NCBI RefSeq assembly: GCF_051014685.1
Contig: NW_027478389.1
Location: 1,054,001 to 1,118,000 of the forward strand
Length of the DNA: 64,000 nucleotides
Source: Ptiloglossa arizonensis
Taxonomy: Eukaryota; Arthropoda; Insecta; Hymenoptera; Colletidae
Reading direction: 5' to 3'
Part shown: in pieces, positions 50,375-63,551 of the stretch
How positions within the stretch are numbered: position 1 is the first letter of the stretch
How the letters are laid out: each line of letters opens with the position of its first letter
The notes under the pieces: generated by a model
Told to the model about the DNA's origin: nothing
The model's database searches: none
Seen by the model: only the letters and a program-made list of their open reading frames with translations
Program-made: the position numbers and the translations under genes

Positions 50375-50975
50375 CAGGAATCTCTCGAGTTCGTCAATGC
50401 GTTCGCGAGATATGGGAGTTTGAAGTTAAGGAATGCTTGAGAAATCATCCAAATTTTCGCAAGTCTGATACTCGAATCCAATAACTACTATGGCCTTAGG
50501 CAAAAATACACATACCGTTGTAATAGGGCGAGATTCTGCTTTCAGATGCAATAGGAAATTCTCGAATTCGTCAATCCGTTCGCTTGATATGGAAGTTTGA
50601 AGTTAATTAATGCTTGAGAAACCATCAAAATTTTCGCTGGTCTGATACTCGAAAACAATAACTACAAAGGCCTAGGAGAAAAATACACATACCGTTGTAA
50701 TCGGGCGACTTTCTGCTTTCAGATGCAATAGGAAATTCTCGAGTTGGTCAATCCGTTCGCGAGATATGGATGTGTGAATTTAAGGAATGGTTGAGAAACC
50801 GTCAAAATTTTCGCAAGTCTGATACTCGAAACCAATAACTGGAATGGCCTAGGGGAAAAGTACATATACCGTTGCAATCGGGCGACTTTCTACTTTCACA
50901 TGCAACAGGAATTTCTCGAGTTCGTCAATCCGTTCGCGAGATATGGGAGTTTGAAGTTAAGGAATGGTTGAGAAA
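50375..50975 (+). repeat. 15-monomer-spaced duplicate, copy 1 (~600 bp)
   Basis: CTCGAATTCG at 50,561 pairs with 53,216, an offset of 2655 (exactly 15 x 177). Shared marks include CGCTTGATATGG, GAAAACAATAACTAC and GAGTTGGTC. Private to this copy is GTTAATTAATGC near 50,602. Confidence 0.78.
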
Positions 50976-51841
50976 CCATCTAAATTTTCGCTGGTCTGAT
51001 ACTCGAAACCAACAACTGGAATGCCCTAGGGGAAAAGTACACACACCTTTGTAATCGGGCGAGTTTCTGCTATCAGATGCAATAGGAAATTCTCGAGTTC
51101 GTCAATCCGTTCGCGAGATATGGAAGTGTGAATATAAGGAATGGTTGAGAAACCATCATAATTTTCGCAAGTCTGATACTCGAAACCAATAACTACAAAG
51201 GCCTAGGAGAAAAATACACATACCGTTGTAATCGGGCGACTTTCTACTTTCACATGCAACAGGAATTTCTCGAGTTCGTCAATCCGTTCGCGGGATATGG
51301 GAGTTTGAAGTTAAGGAATGGTTGAGAAACCATCAAAATCTTCGCTGGTCTGATACTCGAAACCAATAACAGGAATGGCCTAGGGGAAAAGTACACATAC
51401 CGTTGTGATCGGGCGAGTTTCTACTTTCAGATGCAACAGGAATTTCTCGAGTTCGTCAATCCGTTCGCGAGATATGGAAGTTTGAAGTTAAGGAATGCTT
51501 GAGAAACCATCAAAATTTTCGCAGGTCTGATACTCGAAACCAATTACTACAATGGCCTAGGGGAAAAATACACATACCGTTGTAATCGGGCGCGTTTCTA
51601 CTTTCAGATGCAACAGGAATTTCTCGAGTTCGTCAATCCGTTCGCGCGATATGGGAGTTTGAAGTTAAGGAATGGTTGAGAAACCATCAAAATTTTCGCA
51701 AGTCTGATACTCGAAACCAATTACTACAATGGCCTATGGGGAAAACACACATATCTTTGTAATCGGGCGCGTATCTACTTTCAGATGCAACAGGAATTTC
51801 TCGAGTTCGTCAATCCGTTCGCGAGATATGGGAGTTTGAAG

Positions 51842-52734
51842 TTAAGGAATGGTTGAGAAATCATCAAAATTTTCGCAAGTCTGATACTCGAATCCCATAA
51901 CTACTATGGCCTTAGGCAAAAATACACATACCGTTGTAATCGGGCGAGATTCTGCTTTCAGATGCAATAGGAAATTCTCGAGTTCGTCAATCCGTTCGCG
52001 AGATATGGAAGTGTGAATATAAGGAATGGTTAAGAAACCATCATAATTTTCGCAAGTCTGATACTCGAAACCAATAACTACAAAGCCCTAGGAGAAAAAT
52101 ACACATACCGTTGTAATCGGGCGACTTTCTACTTTCACATGCAATAGGAAATTCTCGAGTTGGTCAATCCGTTCGCGAGATATGGAAGTGTGAAATTAAG
52201 GAATGGTTGAGAAACCATCAAAATTTTCGCAAGTCTGATACTCGAAACCAATAACTGGAATGGCCTAGGGGAAAAGTACACATACCGTTGCAATCGGGCG
52301 ACTTTCTACTTTCACATGCAACAGGAATTTCTCGAGTTCGTCAATCCGTTCGCGAGATATGGGAGTTTGAAGTTAAGGAATGGTTGAGAAACCATCAAAA
52401 TTTTCGCAAGTCTGATACTCGAAACCAATAACTACAAATGCCTAGGGAAAAAATACACATACCATTGTAATCGGTCGAGATTCTACTTTCACATGCAACA
52501 GGAATTTCTCGAGTTCGTGAATGCGTTCGCGAGATATGGGAGTTTGAAGTTAAGGAATGCTTGAGAAATCATCCAAATTTTCGCAAGTCTGATACTCGAA
52601 TCCAATATCTACTATGGCCTTGGGCAAAAATACACATACCGTTGTAATCGTGCGAGATTCTGCTTTCAGATGCAATAGGAAATTCTCGAGTTCGTCAATC
52701 CGTTCGCTTGATATGGAAGTGTGAAAATAAGGAA
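51842..52734 (+). repeat. 16-monomer-spaced duplicate, copy 2
   Basis: Differences noticed from copy 1 are GGTTAAGAAACC near 52,028 and ATCGTGCGAG near 52,648. The copies otherwise look identical. Confidence 0.85.
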
Positions 52735-53029
52735 TGGTTGAGAAACCATCATAATTTTCGCAAGTCTGATACTCGAAACCAATAACTACAAAGGCCTAGG
52801 AGAAAAATACACATACCGTTGTAATCGGGCGAGTTTCTACTTTCAGATGCAACAGGAATTTCTCGAGTTCGTCAATCCGTTCGCGAGATATGGGAGTTTG
52901 AAGTTAAGGAATGGTTGAGAAACCATCACAATTTTCGCAAGTCTGATACTCAAAATCAATAACTACAAATGCCTAGGGAAAAAATACACATACCATTGTA
53001 ATCGGTCGAGATTCTACTTTCACATGCAA

Positions 53030-53630
53030 CAGGAATTTCTCGAGTTCGTGAATGCGTTCGCGAGATATGGGAGTTTGAAGTTAAGGAATGCTTGAGAAAT
53101 CATCCAAATTTTCGCAAGTCTGATACTCGAATCCCATAACTACTATGGCCTTAGGCAAAAATACACATACCGTTGTAATCGGGCGAGATTCCGCTTTCAG
53201 ATGCAATAGGAAATTCTCGAATTCGTCAATCCGTTCGCTTGATATGGAAGTTTGAAGTTAAGGAATGCTTGAGAAACCATCAAAATTTTCGCTGGTCTGA
53301 TACTCGAAAACAATAACTACAAAGGCCTAGGAGAAAAATACACATACCGTTGTAATCGGGCGACTTTCTGCTTTCAGATGCAATAGGAAATTCTCGAGTT
53401 GGTCAATCCGTTCGCGAGATATGGAAGTGTGAATTTAAGGAATGGTTGAGAAACCATCAAAATTTTCGCAAGTCTGATACTCGAAACCAATAACTGGAAT
53501 GGCCTAGGGGAAAAGTACACATACCGTTGCAATCGGGCGACTTTCTACTTTCACATGCAACAGGAATTTCTAGAGTTCGTCAATCCGTTCGCGAGATATG
53601 GGAGTTTGAAGTTAAGCAATGGTTGAGAAA
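53030..53630 (+). repeat. 15-monomer-spaced duplicate, copy 2
   Basis: This is the partner of 50,375-50,975. Private changes are ATTCCGCTTTC near 53,190, CTAGAG in place of CTCGAG near 53,570 and TTAAGCAATGG near 53,614. Confidence 0.78.
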
Positions 53631-56499
53631 CCATCAAAATTTTCGCAAGTCTGATACTCGAAACCAATAACTACAAATGTCTAGGGGAAAAAGACACATA
53701 CCATTGTAATCGGGCGTGTTTCTACTTCCAGATACATCAGGAATTTCACGAGTTCGTCAATGCGTTCGCGAGATATGGAAGTTTGAAGTTAAGGAATGCT
53801 TGAGAAACCATCAAAATTTTCGCTGGTCTGATACTCGAAACCAGCAGCTGGAATGGCCTAGGGGAAAAGTACACACACCGTTGTAATCGGGCGAGTTCCT
53901 ACTTTCAGATGCAACAGGAATTTCTAGAGTTCGTCAATCCGTTCGCGAGATATGGGAGTTTGAAGTTAAGGAATGGTTGAGAAACCATCAAAATTTTCGC
54001 AAGTCTGATACTCGAAACCAATAACTACAAATGCCTAGGGGAAAATTACACATACCATTGTAATCGGGCGAGATTCTACTTTCACATGCAACAGGAATTT
54101 CTCGAGTTCGTCAATGCGTTCGCGAGATATGGGAGTTTGAAGTTAAGGAATGCTTGAGAAATCATCCAAATTTTCGCAAGTCTGATACTCGAATCCAATA
54201 ACTACTATGGCCTTGGGCAAAAATACACATACCGTTGTAATCGGGCGAGATTCTGCTTTCAGATGCAATAGGAAATTCTCGAGTTCGTCAATCCGTCCGC
54301 TTGATATGGAAGTTTGAAGTTAAGGAATGCTTGAGAAACCATCAAAATTTTCGCTGGTCTGATACTCGAAACCAACAACTGGAATGGCCTAGGGGAAAAG
54401 TACACACACCGTTGTAATCGGGCGAGTTTCTACTTTCAGATGCAACAGGAATTTCTCGAGTTCGTCAATCCGTTCGCGAGATGTGGGAGTTTGAAGTTAA
54501 GGAATGGTTGAGAAACCATCACAATTTTCGCATGTCTGATACTCAAAATCAATAAATACTATGGCCTAGGGGGAAAATATACATACCGTTGTAATCGGGC
54601 GAGTTTCTGCTTTCAGATGCAATAGGAAATTCTCGAGTTCGTCAATCCGTTCGCGAGATATGGGAGTTTGAAGTTAAGGAATGGTTGAGAAACCATCAAA
54701 ATTTTCGCAAGTCTGATACTCGAAACCAATAACTACAATGTCCTAGGGGAAAAATACACATACGATTGTAATCGGGCGAGTTTCTACTTTCAGATGCAAC
54801 AGGAATTTCTCGAGTTCGTCAATCCGTTCGCGGGATATGGGAGTTTGAAGTTAAGGAATGGTTGAGAAACCATCAAAATCTTCGCTGGTCTGATACTCGA
54901 AACCAATAACTGGAATGGCCTAGGGGAAAAGTACACATACCATTGTAATCGGGCGAGTTTCTACTTTCAGACGCAACAGGAATTTCTCGAGTTCGTCAAT
55001 CCGTTCGCGAGATATGGGAGTTTGAAGTTAAGGAATGGTTGAGAAACCATCAAAATTTTCGCTGGTCTGATACTCGAAACCAACAACTGGAATGCCCTAG
55101 GGGAAAAGTACACATACCGTTGTAATCGGGCGAGATTCTGCTTTCAGATGCAATAGGAAATTCTCGAGTTCGTCAATCCGTTCGCGAGATATGGAAGTTT
55201 GAAGTTAAGGAATGCTTGAGAAACCATCAAAATTTTCGCTGGTCTGATACTCGAAACCAATAACTGGAATGGCCTAGAGGAAAAGTACACACACCGTTGT
55301 AATCGGGCGAGTTTCTGCTTTCAGATGCAATTGGAAATTCTCGTGTTCGTCAATCCGTTCGCGAGAAATGGAAGTGTGAAAATAAGGAATGGTTGAGAAA
55401 CCGTCAAAATTTTCGCAAGTCTGATACTCGAAACCAATAACTGGAATGGCCTAGGGGAAAAGTACACAAACCGTTGCAATCGGGCGACTTTCTACTTTCA
55501 CATGCAACAGGAATTTCTCGAGTTCGTCAATCCGTTCGCGAGATATGGGGGTCTGAAGTTAAGGAATGGTTGAGAAACCATCAAAATTTTCCCAAGTCTG
55601 ATACTCGAAACCAATAACTACAATGGCCTAGGGGAAAAATACACATACCGTTGTAATCGGGCGAGTTTCTGCTTTCAGATGCAATAGGAAATTCTCGAGT
55701 TGGTCAATCCGTTCGCGAGATATGGAAGTGTGAATTTAAGGAATGGTTGAGAAACCATCAAAATTTTCGCAAGTCTGATACTCGAAATCAATAACTGGAA
55801 TGGCCTAGGGGAAAAGTACACATACCATTGTAATCGGGCGAGTTTCTACTTTCAGATGCAACAGGAATTTCTCGAGTTCGTCAATCCGTTCGCGAGAAAT
55901 GGGAGTTTGAAGTTAAGGAATGGTTGAGAAATCATCAAAATTTTCGCAAGTCTGATACTCGAATCCAATAACTACTATGGCCTAGGGCAAAAATACACAT
56001 ACCGTTGTAATCGGGCGACTTTCTACTTTCACATGCAACAGGAATTTCTCGAGTTCGTCAATCCGTTCGCGGGATATGGGAGTTTGAATTTATGGAATGG
56101 TTGAGAAACCATCAAAATCTTCGCTGGTCTGATACTCGAAACCAATAACTGGAATGGCCTAGGGGAAAAGTACACATACCATTGTAATCGGGCGAGTTTC
56201 TACTTTCAGATGCAACAGGAATTTCTCGAGTTCGTCAATCCGTTCGCGAGATATGGGAGTTTGAAGTTAAGGAATGGTTGAGAAACCATCGAAATTTTCG
56301 CAAGTCTGATACTCGAATCCAGTAACTACTATGGCCTAGGGCAAAAATACACATACCGTTGTAATCGGGCGAGATTCTGCTTTCAGATGCAATAGGAAAT
56401 TCTCCAGTTCGTCAATCCGTTCGCGAGATATGGATGTTTGAAGTTAAGGAATGCTTGAGAAACCATCAAAATTTTCGCTGGTCTGATACTCGAAACCAA

Positions 56500-57300
56500 C
56501 AACTGGAATGGCCTAGGGGAAAAGTACACGCACCGTTGTAATCGGGCCAGTTTCTGCTTTCAGATGCAATAGGAAATTCTCGTGTTCGTCAATCCGTTCG
56601 CGAGAAATGGAAGTGTGAAGATAAGGAATGGTTGAGAAACCATCAAAATTTTCGCAAGTCTGATACTCGAAACCAATAACTGGAATGGCCTAGGGGAAAA
56701 GTACACATACCATTGTAATCGGGCGAGTTTCTACTTTCAGATGCAACAGGAATTTCTCGAGCTCGTCAATCCGTTCGCTTGATATGGGAGTTTGAAATTA
56801 AGGAATGGTTGAGAAACCATCAAAATTTTCGCAAGTCTGATACTCGAAACCAATAACTACAAAGGCCTAGGGGGAAAACACACATATCTTTGTAATCGGG
56901 CGAGTTTCTACTTTCAGATGCAATACGAATTTCTAGCGTTCGTCAATCCGTTCGCGAGATATGGGAGTTTGAAGTTAAGGGATGGTTGAGAAACCATCAA
57001 AATTTTCGCAAGTCTGATACTCGAAACCGATAACTGGAATGGCCTAGGGGAAAAGTACACATACCGTTGCAATCGGGCGTCTTTCTACTTTCACACGCAA
57101 CAGGAATTTCTCGAGTTCGTCAATCCGTTCGCGAGATATGGGAGTTTGAAGTTAAGGAATGGTTGAGAAACCATCAAAATTTTCGCAAGTCTGATACTCG
57201 AAACCAATAACTACAAATGCCTAGGGGAAAAATACACATACCATTGTAATTGGGCGAGATTCTACTTTCACATGCAACAGGAGTTTCTCGAGTTCGTCAA
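56500..57300 (+). repeat. 23-monomer-spaced duplicate, copy 1
   Basis: Marks CTCGTGTTCG, GCGAGAAATGG, GCTTGATATGGGAG, CCTAGGGGGAAAACACAC and TTCTAGCGTTCG recur at 60,5xx-61,3xx with offset about 4070 (23 x 177 minus 1). The match breaks after about 57,315, where this copy has GAGTGTGAAAATAAGG. Confidence 0.75.
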
Positions 57301-57885
57301 TGCGTTCGCGAGATATGGGAGTGTGAAAATAAGGAATGGTTGAGAAACCATCATAATTTTCGCAAGTCTGATACTCGAAACCAATAACTACAAAGGCCTA
57401 GGAGAAAAATACACATACCGTTGTAATCGGGCGACTTTCTACTGTCACATGCAACAGGAATTTCTCGAGTTCGTCAATCCGTTCGCGGGATATGGGAGTT
57501 TGAAGTTAAGGAATGGTTGAGAAACCATCAAAATCTTCGCTGGTCTGATACTCGAAACCAATAACTGGAATGGCCTAGGGGAAAAGTACACATACCATTG
57601 TAATCGGGCGAGTTTCTACTTTCAGATGCAACAGGAATATCTCGAGTTCGTCAATCCGTTCGCGAGATATGGGAGTTTGAAGTTAAGGAATGGTTGAGAA
57701 ACCATCAAAATTTTCCCAAGTCTGATACTCGAAACCAATAACTACAATGGCCTAGGGGAAAAATACACATACCGTTGTAATCGGGCGAGTTTCTGCTTTC
57801 AGATGCAATAGGAAATTCTCGAGTTGGTCAATCCGTTCGCGAGATATGGAAGTGTGAATTTAAGGAATGGTTGAGAAACCATAAA

Positions 57886-58516
57886 AATCTTCGCAAGTCT
57901 GATACTCGAAACCAATAACTACAAATGCCTAGGGGAAAAATACACATACCATTGTAATCGGGCGAGATTCTACTTTCACATGCAACAGGAATTTCTCGAG
58001 TTCGTCAATGCGTTCGCGAGATATGGGAGTTTGAAGTTAGGGAATGGTTGAGAAATCATCCAAATTTTCGCAAGTCTGATACACGAATCCAATAACTACT
58101 ATGGCCTTGGGCAAAAATACACATACCGTTGTAATCGGGCGAGATTCTGCTTTCAGATGCAATAGGAAATTCTCGAGTTCGTCAATCCGTTCGCTTGATA
58201 TGGAAGTTTGAAGTTAAGGAGTGCTTGAGAAACCATCAAAATTTTCGCTGGTCTGATACTCGAAACCAACAACTGGAATGGCCTAGGGGAAAAGTACACA
58301 CACCGTTGTAATCGGGCGAGTTTCTGCTATCAGATGCAATAGGAAATTCTCGAGTTCGTCAATCCGTTCGCGAGATATGGAAGTGTGAAGATAAGGAATG
58401 GTTGAGAAACCATCATAATATTCGAAAGTCTGATACTCGAAACCCATAACTACAAGGCCTAGGAGAAAAATACACATACCGTCGTAATCGGGCGACTTTC
58501 TACTTTCACATGCAAC
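57886..58516 (+). repeat. 31-monomer-spaced duplicate, copy 1
   Basis: The segment matches 63,370-64,000 at offset 5484 with no difference I noticed. Shared rare marks are GTTAGGGAATGG, CATAATATTCGAAAG and ACTACAAGGCC (a one-base deletion). Copy 2 runs off the window end, so its true length is unknown. Confidence 0.85.
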
Positions 58517-61429
58517 AGGAATTTCTCGAGTTCGTCAATCCGTTCGCGGGATATGGGAGTTTGAAGTTAAGGAATGGTTGAGAAACCATCAAAATCTTCG
58601 CTGGTCTGATACTCGAAATCAATAACTGGAATGGCCTAGGGGAAAAGTACACATACCGTTGCAATCGGGCGACTTTCTACTTTCACATGCAACAGGAAAT
58701 TCTCGAGTTCGTCAATCCGTTCGCGAGATATGGGAGTTTGAAGTTAAGGAATGGATGAGAAACCATCAAAATTTTCCCAAGTCTGATACTCGAAACCAAT
58801 AACTACAATGGCCTAGGGGAAAAATACACATACCGTTGTAATCGGGCGAGTTTCTGCTTTCAGATGCAATAGGAAATTCTCGAGTTGGTCAATCCGTTCG
58901 CGAGATATGGAAGTGTGAATTTAAGGAATGGTTGAGAAACCATCAAAATTTTCGCAAGTCTGATACTCGAAATCAATAACTGGAATGGCCTAGGGGAAAA
59001 GTACACATACCATTGTAATCGGGCGAGTTTCTACTTTCAGATGCAACAGGAATTTCTCGAGTTCGTCAATCCGTTCGTGAGATATGGGAGTTTGAAGTTA
59101 AGGAATGGTTGAGAAACCATAAAAATTTTCACTGGTCTGATACTCGAAACCAATAACTGGAATGGCCTAGGGGAAAAGTACACACACCATTGTAATCGGG
59201 CGTGTTTCTACTTTCAGATGCAAGAGGAATTTCTCGAGTTCGTCAATCCGTTCGCGAGATATGGGAGTTTAAATTTAAGGAATGGTTGAGAAACCATCAA
59301 AATTTTCGCAAGTCTGATACTCGAAACCAATAACTACAATGGCCTAGGGGAAAAATACACATACCTTTGTAATCGGGCGAGTTTCTGCTTTCAGATGCAA
59401 TAGGAAATTCTCGAGTTCGTCAATCCGTTCGCGAGATATGGAAGTGTGAAGTTAAGGAATGGTTGAGAAACCATCAAAATTTTCGCAAGTCTGATACTCG
59501 AAACCAATAACTGGAATGGCCTAGGGGAAAAGTACTCACACCATTGTAATCGGGCGAGTTTCTACTTCCTCATGCAACAGGAATTTCTCGAGTTCGTCAA
59601 TCCGTCCGCGAGAAATGGGAGTCTGAAGTTAAGGAATGTTTGAGAAACCATCAAAATTTTCGCTGGTCTAATACTCGAAACCAATAACTGGAATGGCCTA
59701 GGGGAAAAGTACACATACCATTGTAATCTGGCGGGTTTCTACTTTCAGATGCAATAGGAATTTCTCGAGTTCGTCAATGCGTTCGCGAAATATGGGAGTT
59801 TGAAGTTAAGGAAAGGCTAAGAAATCATCAAAATTTTCGCACGTCTGATACTCGAATCCGATAACTATTATGGCCTAGGGCAAAAATACACATACCGTTG
59901 TGATCGGGCGAGTTTCTGCTTTCAGATGCAATAGGAAATTCTCGAGTTCGTCAATCCGTTCGCGAGATATGGAAGTTTGAAGTTAAGGTATGATTGAGAA
60001 ACCATCAAAATTTTCGCAAGTCTGATACTCGAAACCAATAACTGGAATGGCCTAGGGGAAAAGTACACACACCATTGTAATCGGGGGAGTTTCTACTTCC
60101 ACATGCAACAGGAATTTCTCGAGTTCGTCAATCAGTCCGCGAGAAATGGGAGTCTGAAGTTAAGGAATGGTTGAGAAACCATCAAAATTTTCGCTGGTCT
60201 AATACTCGAAACCCATAACTGGAACGGCCTAGGGGAAAAGTACACACACCATTGTAATCGGGCGGGTTTCTACTTTCAGATACAATAGGAATTTCTCGAG
60301 TTCGTCAATCCGTTCGCGAGATATGGGAGTTTGAAGTTAAGGAATGGTTGAGGAACCATCAAAATCTTCGCTGGTCTGATACTCGAAACCAATAACTGGA
60401 ATGGCCTAGGGGAAAAGTACACATACCGTTGTAATCGGGCGAGATTCTGCTTTCAGATGCAATAGGAAATTCTCGAGTTGGTCAATCCGTTCGCGAGATA
60501 TGGAAGTGTGAATTTAAGGAATGGTTGAGAAACCATCAAAATTTTCGCAAGTCTGATACTCGAAATCAATAACTGGAATGGCCTAGGGGAAAAGTACACA
60601 CACCGTTGTAATCGGGCGAGTTTCTGCTTTCAGATGCAATAGGAAATTCTCGTGTTCGTCAATCCGTTCGCGAGAAATGGAAGTGTGAAAATAAGGAATG
60701 GTTGAGAAACCATCAAAATTTTCGCAAGTCTGATACTCGAAACCAATAACTGGAATGGCCCAGGGGAAAAGTACACATACCATTGTAATCGGGCGAGTTT
60801 CTACTTTCAGATTCAACAGGAATTTCTCGAGTTCGTCAATCCGTTCGCTTGATATGGGAGATTGAAGTTAAGGAATGGTTGAGAAACCATCAAAATTTTC
60901 GCAAGTCTGATACTCGAAACCAATAACTACAAAGGCCTAGGGGGAAAACACACATATCTTTGTAATCGGGCGAGTTTCTACTTTCAGATGCAATAGGAAT
61001 TTCTAGCGTTCGTCAATCCGTTCGCGAGATATGGGAGTTTGAAGTTAAGGGATGGTTGAGAAACCATCAAAATTTTCGCAAGTCTGATACTCGAAACCAA
61101 TAACTGGAATGGCCTAGGGTAAAAGTACACATACCGTTGCAATCGGGCGACTTTCTACTTTCACATGCAACAGGAATTTCTCGAGTTCGTCAATCCGTTC
61201 GCGAGATATGGGAGTTTGAAGTTAAGGAATGGTTGAGAAACCATCAAAATTTTCGCAAGTCTGATACTCGAAACCAATAACTACAAATGCCTAGGGGAAA
61301 AATACACATACCATTGTAATCGGGCGAGATTCTACTTTCACATGCAACAGGAATTTCTCGAGTTCGTCAATGCGTTCGCGAGATATGGGAGTTTGAAGTT
61401 AGGGAATGCTTGAGAAATCATCCAAATTT

Positions 61430-62490
61430 TCGCAAGTCTGATACACGAATCCAATAACTACTATGGCCTTGGGCAAAAATACACATACCGTTGTAATCGG
61501 GCGAGATTCTGCTTTCAGATGCAATAGGAAATTCTCGAGTTCGTCAATCCGTTCGCTTGATATGGAAGTTTGAAGTTAAGGAGTGCTTGAGAAACCATCA
61601 AAATTTTCGCTGGTCTGATACTCGAAACCAACAACTGGAATGGCCTAGGGGAAAAGTACACACACCGTTGTAATCGGGCGAGTTTCTGCTATCAGATGCA
61701 ATAGGAAATTCTCGAGTTCGTCAATCCGTTCGCGAGATATGGAAGTGTGAAAATAAGGAATGGTTGAGAAACCATCATAATTTTCGCAAGTCTGATACTC
61801 GAAACCCATAACTACAAGGCCTAGGAGAAAAATACACATACCGTCGAAATCGGGCGGCTTTCTACTTTCACATGCAACAGGAATTTCTCGAGTTCGTCAA
61901 TCCGTTCGCGGGATATGGGAGTTTGAAGTTAAGGAATGGTTGAGAAACCATCAAAATCTTCGCTGGTCTGATACTCGAAATCAACAACTGGAATGGCCTA
62001 GGGGAAAAGTACACATACCGTTGCAATCGGGCGACTTTCTACTTTCACATGCAACAGGAAATTCTCGAGTTCGTCAATCCGTTCGCGAGATATGGGAGTT
62101 TGAAGTTAAGGAATGGTTGAGAAACCATCAAAATTTTCCCAAGTCTGATACTCGAAACCAATAACTACAAAGGCCTAGGGGAAGAATACACGTCCCGTTG
62201 TCATCGGGCGAGTTTCTGCTTTCAGATGCAATAGGAAATTCTCGAGTTGGTCAATCCGTTCGCGAGATATGGAAGTGTGAATTTCAGGAATGGTTGAGAA
62301 ACCATCAAAATTTTCGCAAGTCTGATACTCGAAATCAATAACTGGAATGGCCTAGGGGAAAAGTACACATACCACTGTAATCGGGCGAGTTTCTACTTTC
62401 AGATGCAACAGGAATTTCTCGAGTTCGTCAATCCGTTCGTGAGATATGGGAGTTTGAAGTTAAGGAATGGTTGAGAAACCATAAAAATTT
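61430..62490 (+). repeat. 1061-bp six-monomer repeat, copy 1
   Basis: TCGCAAGTCTGATACACG at 61,430 recurs at 62,491 and 63,552 and, non-adjacent, at 58,068. The first four monomers match copy 2. The last two are different monomers of equal length, including one with GGGGAAGAATACACG (62,17x) and one with TTCGTGAGATATGG. Confidence 0.8.
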
Positions 62491-63551
62491 TCGCAAGTCT
62501 GATACACGAATCCAATAACTACTATGGCCTTGGGCAAAAATACACATACCGTTGTAATCGGGCGAGATTCTGCTTTCAGATGCAATAGGAAATTCTCGAG
62601 TTCGTCAATCCGTTCGCTTGATATGGAAGTTTGAAGTTAAGGAGTGCTTGAGAAACCATCAAAATTTTCGCTGGTGTGATACTCGAAACCAACAACTGGA
62701 ATGGCCTAGGGGAAAAGTACACACACCGTTGTAATCGGGCGAGTTTCTGCTATCAGATGCAATAGGAAATTCTCGAGTTCGTCAATCCGTACGCGAGATG
62801 TGGAAGTGTGAAAATAAGGAATGGTTGAGAAACCATCATAATTTTCGCAAGTCTGATACTCGAAACCCATAACTACAAAGCCTAGGAGAAAAATACACAT
62901 ACCGTCGTAATCGGGCGACTTTCTACTTTCACATGCAACAGGAATTTCTCGAGTTCGTCAATCCGTTCGCGGGATATGGGAGTTTGAAGTTAAGGAATGG
63001 TTGAGAAACCATCAAAATCTTCGCTGGTCTGATACTCGAAATCAATAACTGGAATGGCCTAGGGGAAAAGTACACATACCGTTGCAATCGGGCGACTTTC
63101 TACTTTCACATGCAACAGGAAATTCTCGAGTTCGTCAATCCGTTCGCGAGATATGGGAGTTTGAAGTTAGGGAATGGTTGAGAAACCATCAAAATTTTCC
63201 CAAGTCTGATACTCGAAATCAATAACTGGAATGGCCTAGGGGAAAAGTACACATACCATTGTAATCGGGCGAGTTTCTACTTTCAGATGCAACAGGAATT
63301 TCTCGAGTTCGTCAATCCGTTCGCGAGATATGGGAGTTTGAAGTTAAGGAATGGCTGAGAAACCATCAAAATCTTCGCAAGTCTGATACTCGAAACCAAT
63401 AACTACAAATGCCTAGGGGAAAAATACACATACCATTGTAATCGGGCGAGATTCTACTTTCACATGCAACAGGAATTTCTCGAGTTCGTCAATGCGTTCG
63501 CGAGATATGGGAGTTTGAAGTTAGGGAATGGTTGAGAAATCATCCAAATTT
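62491..63551 (+). repeat. 1061-bp six-monomer repeat, copy 2
   Basis: This copy shares the first four monomers with copy 1 and then carries different monomers (CATCAAAATCTTCGC, GTTAGGGAATGG). Private marks are GGTGTGATAC near 62,673, GTACGCGAGATGTGG near 62,790 and ACTACAAAGCC near 62,873. Confidence 0.8.

Noticed and set aside
50600..50612. TTAATTAA word at 50,602
   Set aside because: It is a two-base change in one monomer (AGTTAATTAATGC for AGTTAAGGAATGC), not a separate element.
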